Assembly: GCA_006386115.1 (NCBI GenBank)
Contig: VFIW01000125.1
Location: 56,726-120,725 of the forward strand
DNA: 64,000 bases
Source: Globisporangium splendens
Taxonomy: Eukaryota; Oomycota; Peronosporomycetes; Pythiales; Pythiaceae
Direction of reading: 5' to 3'
The position numbers were made by a program, and so were the translations under genes. This document shows positions 13,059 through 24,102 of the stretch, piece after piece. The notes beneath the pieces were generated by a model that was given only the letters and a program-made list of their open reading frames with translations, ran no database searches and was not told the DNA's origin. Each line of letters opens with the position of its first letter. The first letter of the stretch is position 1.

Positions 13059-16036
13059 ATGGCGTCTTCACTCGCGAAAGTGCCGCAGCCCCGCGACGCC
13101 TCCGTCTTCCCCACAGCCACGATGACCAACCTGCCGCCATCCGCAGTATCCGAGCCCAACGAGCCCACAGGTGCCGCGATGCCGTTCACGGCCGTGGAGC
13201 TGGGCGAGAGCGCGCTGCTCGACCAGCTGCACGACTTGCACCGCCGGCTCGCGGCCGTGCGCCAGGACTCGCAGCGCTACAACTCGGCGGCGCGCAACAT
13301 CGGGCCCATCCCGATGGCTAATGAGTCGAACAAGATCATCGTGTGCTCGCTGCAGCGCTGCGTGCGCATGGTCAAGACGAACCAGGACGACTCGTGGCAG
13401 TACATCCCGTCGGACACGGGCTTCAAGTCGGCCATCGAGTACCTGAGCGAGGGCAACAACGTGCAGTGGATCTCGTGGCCCGGCGCCGTCATAGACGACT
13501 CGAGCCAGGACGGTGTGCGCCGCAAGCTCGAGTCCGAGTACAACTGCCGCCCCGTGTTCCTCACCAACGAGATGCTCGACCTCTTCCACAACCAGGTATG
13601 GGCGGACGGTAGCTCTTCAATGTGCGTTTACGCTATGCTCTCCACGCATGCAGCCTTGACTAACTTGAAGCGATTGTTTGACTGTGTCGCTGCAGTTCTG
13701 CAATGAGATCTTGTGGTCGCTCTTCCACTCGCTGCCGCAGCGCTCGGACAGCCGCTTGCTCGAGAACTTTGCAGACAAGTACGAATCGTACGTCGGCGCC
13801 AACCAAAAGTTCCTTGATGTGCGTTCGTCAAAACGCTGCGTATGTGTGTTTCTCTCTCGTTGGCTTGATAATAACCTTGTGTGTCGTCTTCCGTCATCTT
13901 CTAGGCGGTCTCGGAGATTTACAAGGACGGCGACTTGGTGCTCGTGTGCGACTACCAGCTCATGAATCTGTCGGGGCTGCTGCGTCGTCGGTTCCCCGAT
14001 ATCACGTGCGGCTTCTACTTTCACTCGCCGTTCCCGTCTTCGGAATTCTTCCAGATGCTTCCAGCACGCGAAGCGCTGCTGCATGGCGTCCTCGGGGCAG
14101 ATCTCGTCGTGTTCAACCACTTCGACTACATTCGGCACTTTCTCAACGTGTGCACGCGCATGCTCGGATTGGAGTCGTCCCCCAGTCGCGTCGAGTACAA
14201 TGGCCGACTGATCTCGTTGGGTATTTGCCCCATGGGCATCGATCCGCTCAAGTACGAAGTCACGTCGAGCGTGCTCTCGCAGATCGAAGCGCTCAAGAAG
14301 CAACAACAGGACGTGAAGATCATCATTGGCGTGCACAAACTGGATTTCTGCAAGGGCATCCCGGAGATGCTCGAGGCCATGGACTACTTGTTGCAGCACT
14401 ATCCTGAGTACCGCGGCAAAGTCGTGCTCTTTGCAGTCGTGCGCGAAGCTGGCCGAACGGCATCGTCTCAGTACCAGATGCTGAATCGGCAGATCAATGA
14501 GCTCGTGGGCCGTGTGAACGGGAAATTCAGCACCGCCGAGTACACGCCTGTGCGGTACTTGCAGCGCTCGATTGACCACGACCAGCTCGTGGCGTTGTAC
14601 AATTCCGCCGACGTCGGGATCATCACGAGTATCAAGGAAGGCATCAACCTCCAGGCCATGGAGTTCATCGCGGCGCAGAAGGACACGTGTCGCGGTGTGC
14701 TCGTGTACAGCGAATTCGCAGGATGCGCGTCGTCTTTCCAAGGTGCGCTGCTGGTGAACCCGATGCACATTGAGCAAGTCGCGGCGAGTATCGACACGGC
14801 GCTCAAGATGAGCACGACGACCAAGCGCATCCGACATCAACAACTGTCGCGGTATGTGAACACGTACACGTCGACGCTATGGGCGCAGCGCATCATGTCG
14901 GCGCTGAACGAAGCTGCCGCGACGGCGCAAGAGTACAATCGACTGGAGAAACTCGACACGACCCATTTACTCGGGTACTATGAACGCAGCCAGCGGCGCC
15001 TGTTCCTACTGGATTACGACGGTACGCTCGTCAACTACCAGAGCATGGCCGAGCTCGCGGAGCCTTCGCCTGCGCTACTCGCAAGTCTCGAAGAGCTTTC
15101 TGCGGATCCGCACAACGCGGTGTACATCATCAGTGGACACAACAAGTCACGCTTGCAGGTACAATGTTGTCTTTCACCATTTTTGGGAGACTCGAAATTC
15201 GCTTGTTCTAACATCGAGTGATATGTTGTTGATGGTATCTTCTTCAGGAATGGTTTGGTCACTTGTCTCGCGTGGGTCTCGCCGCTGAACACGGGTACTG
15301 GTTCCGTCCAGCGGCAAAGCATCCTGCTGCAACATTTAAGGGCGAGGAGCATGACGACGCTCTCTCTGCCGAGCCAACTAAGGACGATGCGTACACTGCA
15401 ATCAACGGCAATCTCCAGACTAATGACGATGATACGCTGTTAGATGCAGATGGTTCGCCGGCCGCAGCGACCGCGGGGCTCGAAAGTGTGCCGTGGCAGT
15501 GCATGTTCAGCGACGTGGAGCTTGAGTGGCGCGACGAAGTCGAGAGTATCTTGGAGCATTTTACGGAACGCACACCCGGGTCTTTATTGGATATCAAGGA
15601 CTGCAGCTACACGTGGCACTTTCGCGATGCGGACCCAACGTTCGGTCTCAAGCAGGCCAAGGATCTGCAGTTGCACTTCGACCAGATGCTGCGCGATCGG
15701 CCCGTGGGCATCGTCATGTGCCGCATCAAAAAGTACGTCACGATTCGGCCGTGGCGCGTGAACAAGGGACGCGCCGTGAGCCGCATCCTCGAGTACGAGA
15801 GCGAGACGCCGTACTTCACGTCGCTCGACTTTGACTTCATCCTCGCTGTCGGCGACGAGCGCACGGACGAGGACATGTTCAACGTCGTGCAGGGAAGTAA
15901 CTGCTACACGTGCACGGTCGGCCACAAGGTCAGTCGCGCGCAGTACTACCTGGACGATCCGGACGATGTGCTGCGCGTGCTGACGGCCATGACGAGTCTG
16001 CAATCGCCGGTTGACAGACAAGCGCTCTCAGCTTAA
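13059..16036 (+). CDS. fused trehalose-6-phosphate synthase / trehalose-phosphatase
   Basis: Four exons (13059-13595, 13696-13818, 13905-15158, 15248-16036) give 900 residues. Residues about 90-560 form a GT20 glucosyltransferase domain: FYFHSPFPSSEFFQMLPARE, the CPMGIDPLKY segment, and the nucleotide-sugar end SADVGIITSIKEGINLQAME followed by VYSEFAGCASSF. The second domain, from about residue 588, is a HAD phosphatase with the nucleophile motif LFLLDYDGTLVNYQ and the C-terminal GDERTDEDMFN metal-binding motif, so both catalytic halves look complete. The protein would make trehalose-6-phosphate from UDP-glucose and glucose-6-phosphate and then dephosphorylate it. The N-terminal 50 residues are low-complexity. 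It is convergent with condensin, 181 bp away. Confidence 0.93.
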
Positions 16037-16217
16037 ATCTACGACGCATAGGACAAGCGTTTATTTGCAAGAGGGTTGTCTTTATCTATTTCACATCTGA
16101 GCGACAACGTGACAAGAAACAGAAAAGACAGATCATTAGGGTGTTTTTTTACTAAGCAAAAGGAAAACAACAGGAAATTACCAAACAGCATACCTATGCA
16201 TGCGCATGCCATGTGCC

Positions 16218-19200
16218 CTACTCGTCCTCGGATGACGACGCGCTGCTCTCGACTACCTGCGCTCTGGTTTTCCGCTTTGGTCGCGGGGTGCGCTTGGCCT
16301 TGGGCGACTCACGTTGCACCACTTTCTTGCTACCTCGTCTCGTTTTCCCCTTCGGCTTCGGCGTCGCAGGCTCGCGTGGTGCACCACTGCTGTTGCTCAC
16401 GCCACCGTCGACAGTGACCGCAGCGTCTTCATCTTCCTCTTCTCCATTCTCGGCGCGCTCCACCAGTTTGTCCAGTTGGTCGATCGCGTCCTTCATCTCG
16501 GCGGTCGTTGCAGAAGCGGTGTTTCCTCGTCGAGCTTTGTTCACGAGGTGCGCGAAATGCTTCGTCACCCCGGAATCTGTCAGTGCGTCACGAAGTAGCT
16601 TGCGGTTTTGTAACAAATAGCGCAACGATTTCTCGGTATGCGGGAGTTGAGCGAGACAAAACGCCAAATCCCGCTGATGCTTCACTTTGACTGCCGACGG
16701 GAACCGCTGGCAGAGCTTCTCTACGATACTTTCAATTTGCTTCTCCTTTGTCAAGAACTGGATCAGGAAACGACTAATCGATTCGAAGTTCTCATTCGAC
16801 ACAAGCTCACTAGATACGCACAAAACAACAAATGTTAGAAAAAAAAAAGCAAAGCAAAGCGAATCACCCAACTAATGCCATCGTACCTAGAGGACAGCTG
16901 GCCGATCGCATCGGGAAGCATGTTGTAGATCGGATTCGTCCCCTTCTTTGAGAGTTCGTGGAAGAACAGCTTTGTCATGTTACGAATACCTTCTTCCTCG
17001 TCCACCAACGAGATGGCGATTTCACTGATTTGCGCCTTCACCTTGATCATGTCGTTCAAGATCAAGTGCGAAAGCACGACGATCGTGTTCTTGCGCACAT
17101 TTAAGTCGACATCGCGAAGTCGATTGTACAAATGGGTCGTCCACGGCTCAATCAAGTTTGGATACCGGTATGAGAGATCTCCCAATGCGATGATCACATC
17201 ACCTCGCACTGACGGAAGCGGAGACTCCTGGAGGATCGTGAAAAGAAGCTGCAGGTGCTTTTCACAAAACTCGTCAGAGACCGCCATGAACTTGCTCAGC
17301 GCCACCACGGCGCATTCAATGAGCAGCTCGTCACCGCTGATCTCGTCGTTGCCACCTCGAAGCACGCGAATGATCAAAGGGCCGTACGTTCCGAGCAAAT
17401 TGCGGCACACAATCTCCTTTTGCGTCATGTTTTGAACATACATGTCTTCTTCAGCTTCCACTTCTGCGGCGACACCAAGTTCGTCTTCCATAGCCGACAC
17501 ATCTTCAGGATCATTGTTCGCTTGTCCCGACGCCTCGTCCATGCTTCCAGCACGTTTGTTCAACTTTTCTTCATGCCTCACACGCAGTTTTTTCACCGAA
17601 GTCGCAAGCTTTTCGATATGCACAGCGACCTTGACTGCAACGTGGCCGACAACGAACAGGAAATGCGCGAGCTCAAAGATCGAGATCGTGTCCTCATCTT
17701 CATCTTGGAAGAGATGTTGCGCCAAGTGTCTGACGACCTCACCACAAATTTCTTCGGGCTGCTCACAGATCGAGAAGATCGCTTCAATGGTTTGCTGCGC
17801 TGTATCAAACCACGCCGACTGAGAACTCACGACTTGCATTTGCCCCTTAGGCACAAAATCCAGCACCAAGAATCCTTGCAGACGAGCGACGATTTGCTCG
17901 ATCGTCTCGAGATTGACACGCTGAATGCGCTGGCGAATGCTCGCATTCTCTGCGGCTTTCGAGTCCAAGTGCAAGCACTGAATGAGACGACAGGCTGCAC
18001 TCAAGACGCGAGTGCTCGTGTTCGTTTTGCAGCTGACATCGCCAAATCCATTCGCGTAAATTTGACTAAGGCGATCATTCGACAAGAGCATCGCACGATC
18101 TACACTTGCGATCATACTGAGCATGGAAAGCGCGTTGCCCAGCACTGCCGCAGGAAACGAGGTCTCGTCCACGAAATCCCACAGCGCGTTGATCACTGAC
18201 ATCGGGATTAGACGCTTTTGATGCAGTTCCCCGACGATTTTCTCCAGGCATGTGTACTCGGCAACGGTGCATTCATCCAAGAACTTGACGAGATTTTCTG
18301 CAATCACCTCTGGTGACTGACGGTCGGCATCACCAGTGTTGATCTGGATAAACAGCGCCGCAAAAGTATTTAGGAGCTGATCATGCACTGATGGATCTGC
18401 GCGCCAGATCAGCGTCAGCATCTTCTTGATACCAGAGTAGGCGGCTTGCAAGTGGAACCGATACGCCTTTTCGAAAAACTGGATCGCTTCGAGGACATCA
18501 GACACCGATTTACTTCCCAGCAATTGCGTAATCAACGGCAACGCCTTCAGCTCAAACTCATCAATAAAGCTCATTGCGTCTTCGTAGAATTGAAGAAGAC
18601 GTGCCATCGTCTTCACTTCCTGCTCGACCATTGCCTTCTGTTGTTCATCTGACTCGCCATTGTTTTCTTCATCTGCATCGTCTTCCCCGATTTGAACATC
18701 GCCCATCGCCGCTTGCACCTCCTTCTCAGCGAGCGCGATCATCTCTTCGCGCTTCTTCTTCAGTTCCTCGAGTAGTTCATCACGCTTCACGCTGTACGAA
18801 TCGCGCTCAAGGTTCCCCATGAACGGGTTACTCTCCAGCAACAACGTAAGAAGATGCATACTGTGACGGCGCACGACTGCGGCCTTGTCCTGCAAACGCC
18901 CCACAGCAATCAACGTAACGCGCTTGAGCATGTGGATGGGCAGCGCGCCTTCTTCGCAGAGCAGGAACCACATTTTAAGGACGTGACTGCGCGCAAACGA
19001 GTTCACATCGTGCATGCGGTCTTCGAGCACATCCAGGAGCTGATCGCGGGTGGATCGCGACAAATCACGACGCGCAGAGCCTCGATCCGCGGCTGCAACA
19101 GGCGCTGCATCGTCGTGCTCGTCGTCGCTTTCTGTAGCCTCACTATCGTCATCGTCGTCATCACCACGATTCTTACGCGACCGCGTTTTCTTACGAGATT

Positions 19201-20613
19201 GCTTCTCTTTTTCAACTATTGTTTCGCGCTCTTGGTCGAGCTGGCTCCCCTTTTGACGGAAGTTCCATAGCAAGATCTGCGTGATGCACGTCACCGACGC
19301 GTTTCGCAACTGGTAGGACTCGGAATCCAGCAGCGCGAGCACGAAACTCAAGTTTTCCATAATCAGGTACGGCGTCAATGTCGATAGATTCGACAGGAAC
19401 GTCGAGATATTCTTCGTGCCGATCGTGTCCTTGGAGGCATCGCGCGACGACGTTTTCCCGATCTCGCTGATCAGATCGGCCGCAAACACCAGGTTCTCGT
19501 ACTTGAAATACAGGAGCTCGACCATGTCCGCAACCCAGCCACTGAGGTGCTCGTGCGCGTAAATTAACTCGACGAGCGACGTCACGACGGAAATGTGGAT
19601 CGACGGTACTTTCTGGAGACTCTTGCCGACAAGCTACGCAATCAAAGCACGCAGATATATGTTTATCAGTAAGCACCTAGCATCGCGCTCATAACCACAT
19701 AAGCAACGTACATGGTACATCATGGGCTTGAGCGTCTTGCTGCGGCAAAGCGCCGTGTTCTCAAGCAATTGGAACACCACTTTCGAGTACAAAACTGCAA
19801 ACTCCTACAGTAGGCATAACGATTCGTGAGCAAGCGTCAATACATATCTAGAATTTCGCGAGGCAAACGCGCAAGAAAGTACCTCTTCCGGGAGATTCAT
19901 CTTCCACAGTCCAAACGTTTCCGTCGCAATCGATTTCGTGAGCGCTTGGATCGCCGTCTCCACCACCCTGGACCAGTTCACGCGATTGATGGCTGACGCT
20001 TTCTTCTTCTGTTCATTGTAAAAGAGCACACAGCCACATTATTGTTATGATTATTTCCAGAATCGCAAAAAAGCAATCCCTACCTTTGCGACGATGTCCT
20101 TCTCCTGCTGCAGCAGCTGATGACTGAGCGCCGTGAGCGTCATGATCAGGAAGTACACCGACACCTTGAACGCGCTCCGGTACTGCGCGACCTCGTCCGG
20201 TTCGTTGCTGCGCTCGATGGTCGTCACGCCGTCCGTGACATTGCTCACAAACGCCGTGAGCACTTCGACGATGCGCAGCTGGATCGCCTCCGAGAACCCC
20301 GTCAGCTTCCTGTTTGTTCATAATATACACACATATGTTACGACGTCAGTACTGTCCAACCAAACGCTTGTTAGTGTTCCCTTTCACACGCAATGACCTA
20401 CTTGACGAGGCTGTAGCAGAAATCGAGGCACTCCTCCTGCAGCAGCTCGAGACCAGCGTCCGTCGTGGAGAGCACGTGCTGCTCCAGCTTGCGCAGGCGC
20501 GACGCGACCTCCTTGTCGTCCACGTCGTCGAACGCGTGCACGTTGCGCACGTGGTAGCGCTCGGCCTTGGGCAGCTCCAGGTCCGCCAGGTGCAGCGGCA
20601 CGAGGAACTCCAT
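16218..20613 (-). CDS. condensin complex subunit 1 (CAP-D2 / Ycs4)
   Basis: Six exons (20402-20613, 20084-20309, 19883-20008, 19712-19804, 16887-19633, 16218-16809) join to 1331 residues with conserved phase. The protein is built of HEAT-like helical repeats. The C-terminal Cnd1 domain (about residues 965-1140) is clear: RGDVIIALGDLSYRYPNLIE, LYNRLRDVDLNVRKNTIVVL, SHLILNDMIKVKAQ and the LVDEEEGIRNMTKLFFHELS segment. The last 90 residues are Lys/Arg/Pro-rich with phospho-acceptor-like Ser/Thr-Pro sites, as in other CAP-D2 tails. CAP-D2 is the non-SMC subunit that helps condensin compact mitotic chromosomes. A highly acidic Asp/Glu insert interrupts the middle (around 19090-19210). Confidence 0.92.
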
Positions 20614-20944
20614 CGCTGCTCTTGGTCCTTCTTGGCAGTGTGGGGAAAGCGCGCGAATGCAGCTGCGGTAGAGGAAAGACCCCTCCAAGTCGATCGTATG
20701 AACTGATCATACTATACAGGTTATCGGATAGTGGAAATATTAGTAATAGTGAATGTCTGCAAATCGATGGCGCGATAGGTGGTGTCACCGGTTTAGACAG
20801 GATGGCATGAGTTTTCAGTAGTTGGTTGCTTCTAAATGGGAAAAAATAACGGAGACTATGTAAACACCCAGGTTGGCGGAGCTCTATGCGTGCGAATGAA
20901 GGGGGCAACGGCGGCATCACGATACAAAAGACAAGACCTTCCCT
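20614..20944. other. intergenic, between SURF2-like 3' end and condensin 5' end
   Basis: About 330 bp with no ORF of coding character. It should contain the condensin promoter and the terminator of the SURF2-like gene, both on the minus strand. Confidence 0.45.
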
Positions 20945-22213
20945 CTACTGCTCCATGCGCGCGCGCTGGCGAGAAGGCTCGTCATCAGTGGCTTCTTGAG
21001 TGGTTGTCTTGTCGTTGTTGCCGCGGTGCTTGCGCTTTCGCGACTTGCTCTTCTTCGGCGGCGCTTCGTCCTCCGTCTTGGCAGCCAGCTGCTTCACTTT
21101 CTCTGCTCGTGCCTTGGCCTTAGCGGCCGCGCGCGCGGCGGCCACAGCCTCGGCTTTAACGCGCGCAGCTTCTGCCTCCTGCCATCTCGGCAGCTCCTTC
21201 TGGTAGCGTACCGCCTGGATGTGCGCTTCGATGCGCGCGATATCCCGCGGGTGCTCCGTCTCGGTCACGTGGCACCAGAGTAAATGCGCCTTCTTCTCGT
21301 CCGGGTGCGCCGTGAACATTGGCGCGTAGGACGCGAACGACTGCTTCTTGGCGCGTGCGCGCTGGTAGCTCTTGCCGCTGATGTACGCCGTGATGACGTC
21401 CTTGTCCGCCTTCATCTCGTGGCCCGTGGTCGTGCACCGCACTTTGCTGCCGTCGCTCGAGTACACCAAGTCGTCAATCGAGCTCACAAGTGAATCGACC
21501 GTCCCAGTGGTCGTCTTTCTGGCATTCGTCTTGCTTTTTACAACGTTGTTGTCTAGCGACGCGAGCGCTGGCCGCGATGCATGTTGCTTTGGACTCGCCT
21601 TCGCTGGTGATTTCTTCGATGGCACTACCTCCTTCGCTGGAGACTTCATGGTCGGTGTTGGTTCCTTCGCAGGTGATTTTTTCATTGGTGTGTGCTCCTT
21701 CGTTGGGGTTTTCTTCACTAGCGTCGGCTCCATCGCTGGTGATTTCTTCTGGACGACTGCAGGCGCGCTCTTTGGCAGCGTCTTTTTGGTCGCAGCTGCA
21801 GGTTTCGCCGTACTCTCTGCAGCACAAGTCTTCTTCTCGGGTGCTTTCGTCTTCTTCGGGCTTTCTTCCAGGACACCGGAAACAGCAGCACCCGCGACCA
21901 CAGAAGCAGCCACCGCAACAACAGCTGCCACAGCCTCATGGGTTCTTCCGGCAGATTTAGCATCCTCTGCTGCTGCCTTTAGCACCATTTCCGTGGCCGC
22001 TTGGACCTGTTTCATGGCGCTTTTCGCTGGCGCGTCGTCGGCGCTCAAGCCGAGCGTTTGGCGCACGCGCTGCTCGCCGTCCTTGGGGTTGGCGCGCACG
22101 AAGTCCTGCACATGCTGCAGGATCACGTCCGACTTGGCGTTGCCGCGGCAGAGCTGGAACTCCTTGGCGAGCGCCTGCAGGTCTTTGCGCGAGAGGATCG
22201 AGAGGTCCACCAT
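20945..22213 (-). CDS. SURF2-domain protein with N-terminal SAP-like helix and KSPAKE repeats
   Basis: Single exon of 422 residues from the ATG at 22213; the frame is open further upstream but starts only at TTG. Residues 1-40 (LSILSRKDLQALAKEFQLCR...) resemble a SAP-type helix-extended DNA-binding motif. Residues about 145-235 are a Lys/Pro-rich low-complexity region with degenerate octamer repeats of the KSPAKEPT kind, reminiscent of linker histones. Residues about 255-350 match the Surfeit locus 2 pattern: KVRCTTTGHEM, YISGKSYQRA, and the HLLWCHVTETEHPRDIARIE segment. The C-terminus is basic with KKSKSRKRKHRG, a likely nuclear/nucleolar signal. SURF2 function is poorly known in any species. 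The SAP call is tentative. Confidence 0.78.
   Translation of the reverse strand: MVDLSILSRKDLQALAKEFQLCRGNAKSDVILQHVQDFVRANPKDGEQRVRQTLGLSADDAPAKSAMKQVQAATEMVLKAAAEDAKSAGRTHEAVAAVVAVAASVVAGAAVSGVLEESPKKTKAPEKKTCAAESTAKPAAATKKTLPKSAPAVVQKKSPAMEPTLVKKTPTKEHTPMKKSPAKEPTPTMKSPAKEVVPSKKSPAKASPKQHASRPALASLDNNVVKSKTNARKTTTGTVDSLVSSIDDLVYSSDGSKVRCTTTGHEMKADKDVITAYISGKSYQRARAKKQSFASYAPMFTAHPDEKKAHLLWCHVTETEHPRDIARIEAHIQAVRYQKELPRWQEAEAARVKAEAVAAARAAAKAKARAEKVKQLAAKTEDEAPPKKSKSRKRKHRGNNDKTTTQEATDDEPSRQRARMEQ
21590..21760 (-). repeat. degenerate 24-nt coding repeat (KSPAKE-like)
   Basis: Five to six imperfect copies of an octapeptide unit (K-K-S-P-A-K-E-x) encoded in tandem inside the SURF2-domain gene. 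Copies differ at several codons, so the array is old rather than a recent expansion. Confidence 0.6.
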
Positions 22214-22802
22214 GGCGGCAATTGCGTGGCGCTTGTATGTACGGCAAATGCAGAGAGAGAGAGAGAGAGCGCGTGGATCCCCTCGCAAATGGCTTCGGGA
22301 GCTTTTCGCGAATGCGTTGTGTCCAATAACAGCCAACTGACTAGGAACACAACACCAGATTCAAAAATTCAAAAAAGGGGTTTTCTGGAAAAACGAGAAC
22401 GCACATGGGCTGAAGAAAAATGTCTATATATCGACATTTTTGAAAGGAGACAAATTATTGGCTAAAAATATGTATATAATGTCAGAGTGTACCGTAGCCT
22501 CTACAAATAACGAAACTTTCCAAAACTGATTAATAATGTCACTCTGATGCACAATTACCCATAGCAATTAATATTGTTGACTGTATCCATTTGTCCAGGC
22601 AGTTTTTCTGCATCTGATTGGCTGGAAATCCAAACCAGGTACGTTCTTATGCTTACGATTGGCTGAAAAGAACGTGATTGTGCAAAATAACGATCTTCAA
22701 GCAGTCTCTGTACTAAACGATAGGGAATGCACCAGCGAGAGGACCTCGCACCAAGCGCCATTCCGCATTCTGCGCCCACAGACACAAGAGAAGAGAAGGA
22801 AG
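22214..22802. other. divergent intergenic region with GA repeat
   Basis: 589 bp between two divergent genes. A short (GA)n run lies at about 22252-22269, just upstream of the SURF2-domain start. A/T-rich around 22340-22560. No ORF or RNA gene seen. Confidence 0.5.
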
Positions 22803-23552
22803 ATGCTGCGGTCCATTGCGCGCGCCTCCCGCCTGCGCGCCACCGGCACCCGAAGCTTCGCCAGCAGTTCAGCACCCGACGCGCGGCCGCTGAGGGTGGG
22901 CATCGTCGGCGCCGGACGCATCGGCCGCGTGCACACCAAGGGGCTGCAGCGGACCTCGGCCGTTCTGCACGCGGTGCGTTGCTCTCTACACACTGCCATA
23001 TGCATTGCAATCACGACAGCTGTGTATTAATTCATATGCCGGTTCTTTGTATGCGACTGTATGCAGATATCGGACCCTGTGGGAGGCAATGCCAAGGCAG
23101 TCGCCACGCAGTTTGGCATCCCAAAGTGGACGGTGGACGCGTCGGAGATCATCGAGGACCCCGAGATCGACGCCGTGATCATCTGCTCACCCACGGACAA
23201 GCACGCCGAGCAGATCGTGCAGGCCGCCAAGCACAAGAAGCACATCTTCTGCGAAAAGCCCATCGACTTGACCATTGACGTCGTCAACCACGCCATCAAA
23301 GCGGTATGCGCATGCGCCTCTTTCTCGCTTGCATATCGTGCTGAAGTAGTTTTTGCGATGCATCTATAGGTGGAGGACGCGGGTGTGAAGATGATGGTCG
23401 GCTTTAACCGCCGCTTCGATGCCAACTTCAAGCGCATGCGCGACGCCATCGCGCGCGACGAGGTCGGCAAGCTCAACATGGTGCGCATCACGAGCCGCGA
23501 TCCGGGCGCGCCGCCTATTTCGTACATCAAGGTGTCGGGCGGCATGTTCTGC

Positions 23553-23586
<34 letters not shown>

Positions 23587-24050
23587 TCCTCGTGGGTGCC
23601 GAGGTAGACGAGGTGTACGCCATGGCGCAGAGCGTGAACCCGGAGATCGCGGCAGCGGGCGACATCGACACGGCCGTGGTGCTGCTGCGCTTCCAGAACG
23701 GCGTGATCGCGTACGTCGAGAACAGCCGCGATGCTGCGTACGGCTACGACCAGCGCGTCGAGGTGCTCGGCTCCAAGGGCTCGGCGTCCTGCGACAACAA
23801 CTACGCCAACACGGTCGTCGTGTCCACCAAGCACGCCGTGCAGCGCGACGTGCCGCTGCACTTCTTCCTCGAGCGCTACATGGACGCGTACGTGGCCGAG
23901 ATGGAGACGTTCATCCGCGTGTGCAACGACAAGAGCGCGACGGTTCCTGTGGGCGGCAACGACGGCCGCGAGGCGCTGCTGCTGGCCATGGCTGCCAACA
24001 AGTCGCTCGCCGAGAACCGACCCGTGAAGATCGCCGAAGTGCGAAAGTAA
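22803..24050 (+). CDS. Gfo/Idh/MocA oxidoreductase, inositol 2-dehydrogenase-like (copy 2, leader-bearing)
   Basis: Three exons (22803-22973, 23067-23303, 23370-24050) give 362 residues. The first exon differs from copy 1: it begins with a basic leader (MLRSIARASRLRATGTRSFA) that looks like a mitochondrial presequence, followed by VGIVGAGRIGRVHTKGL. Exons 2-3 match copy 1 almost exactly, including CEKPIDL and DMTIHDFDMARF. The intron between exons 2 and 3 (66 nt) appears identical in both copies. The C-terminal ends differ (E-V-R-K here, E-V-R-P-Q in copy 1). Same chemistry as copy 1 is expected, probably in another compartment. Confidence 0.88.
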
Positions 24051-24102
24051 TGTGTCTATAGACCTTTGTGTGGAGTAGTCCTCACTCATCCAGTAGACTG
24101 TT

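Noticed and set aside
13617..14843. 408-codon minus-strand frame opposite TPS/TPP
   Set aside because: It lies wholly opposite conserved GT20 coding sequence, has Arg/His/Val-rich shadow composition, crosses introns of the real gene and has no outside part.
17255..18199. 314-codon plus-strand frame opposite condensin
   Set aside because: Shadow of a conserved gene; no start context or independent conservation.
21372..22340. 322-codon plus-strand frame opposite the SURF2-domain gene
   Set aside because: Composition (Phe/Ser/Val runs) is the reverse of the KSPAKE repeats; shadow frame.
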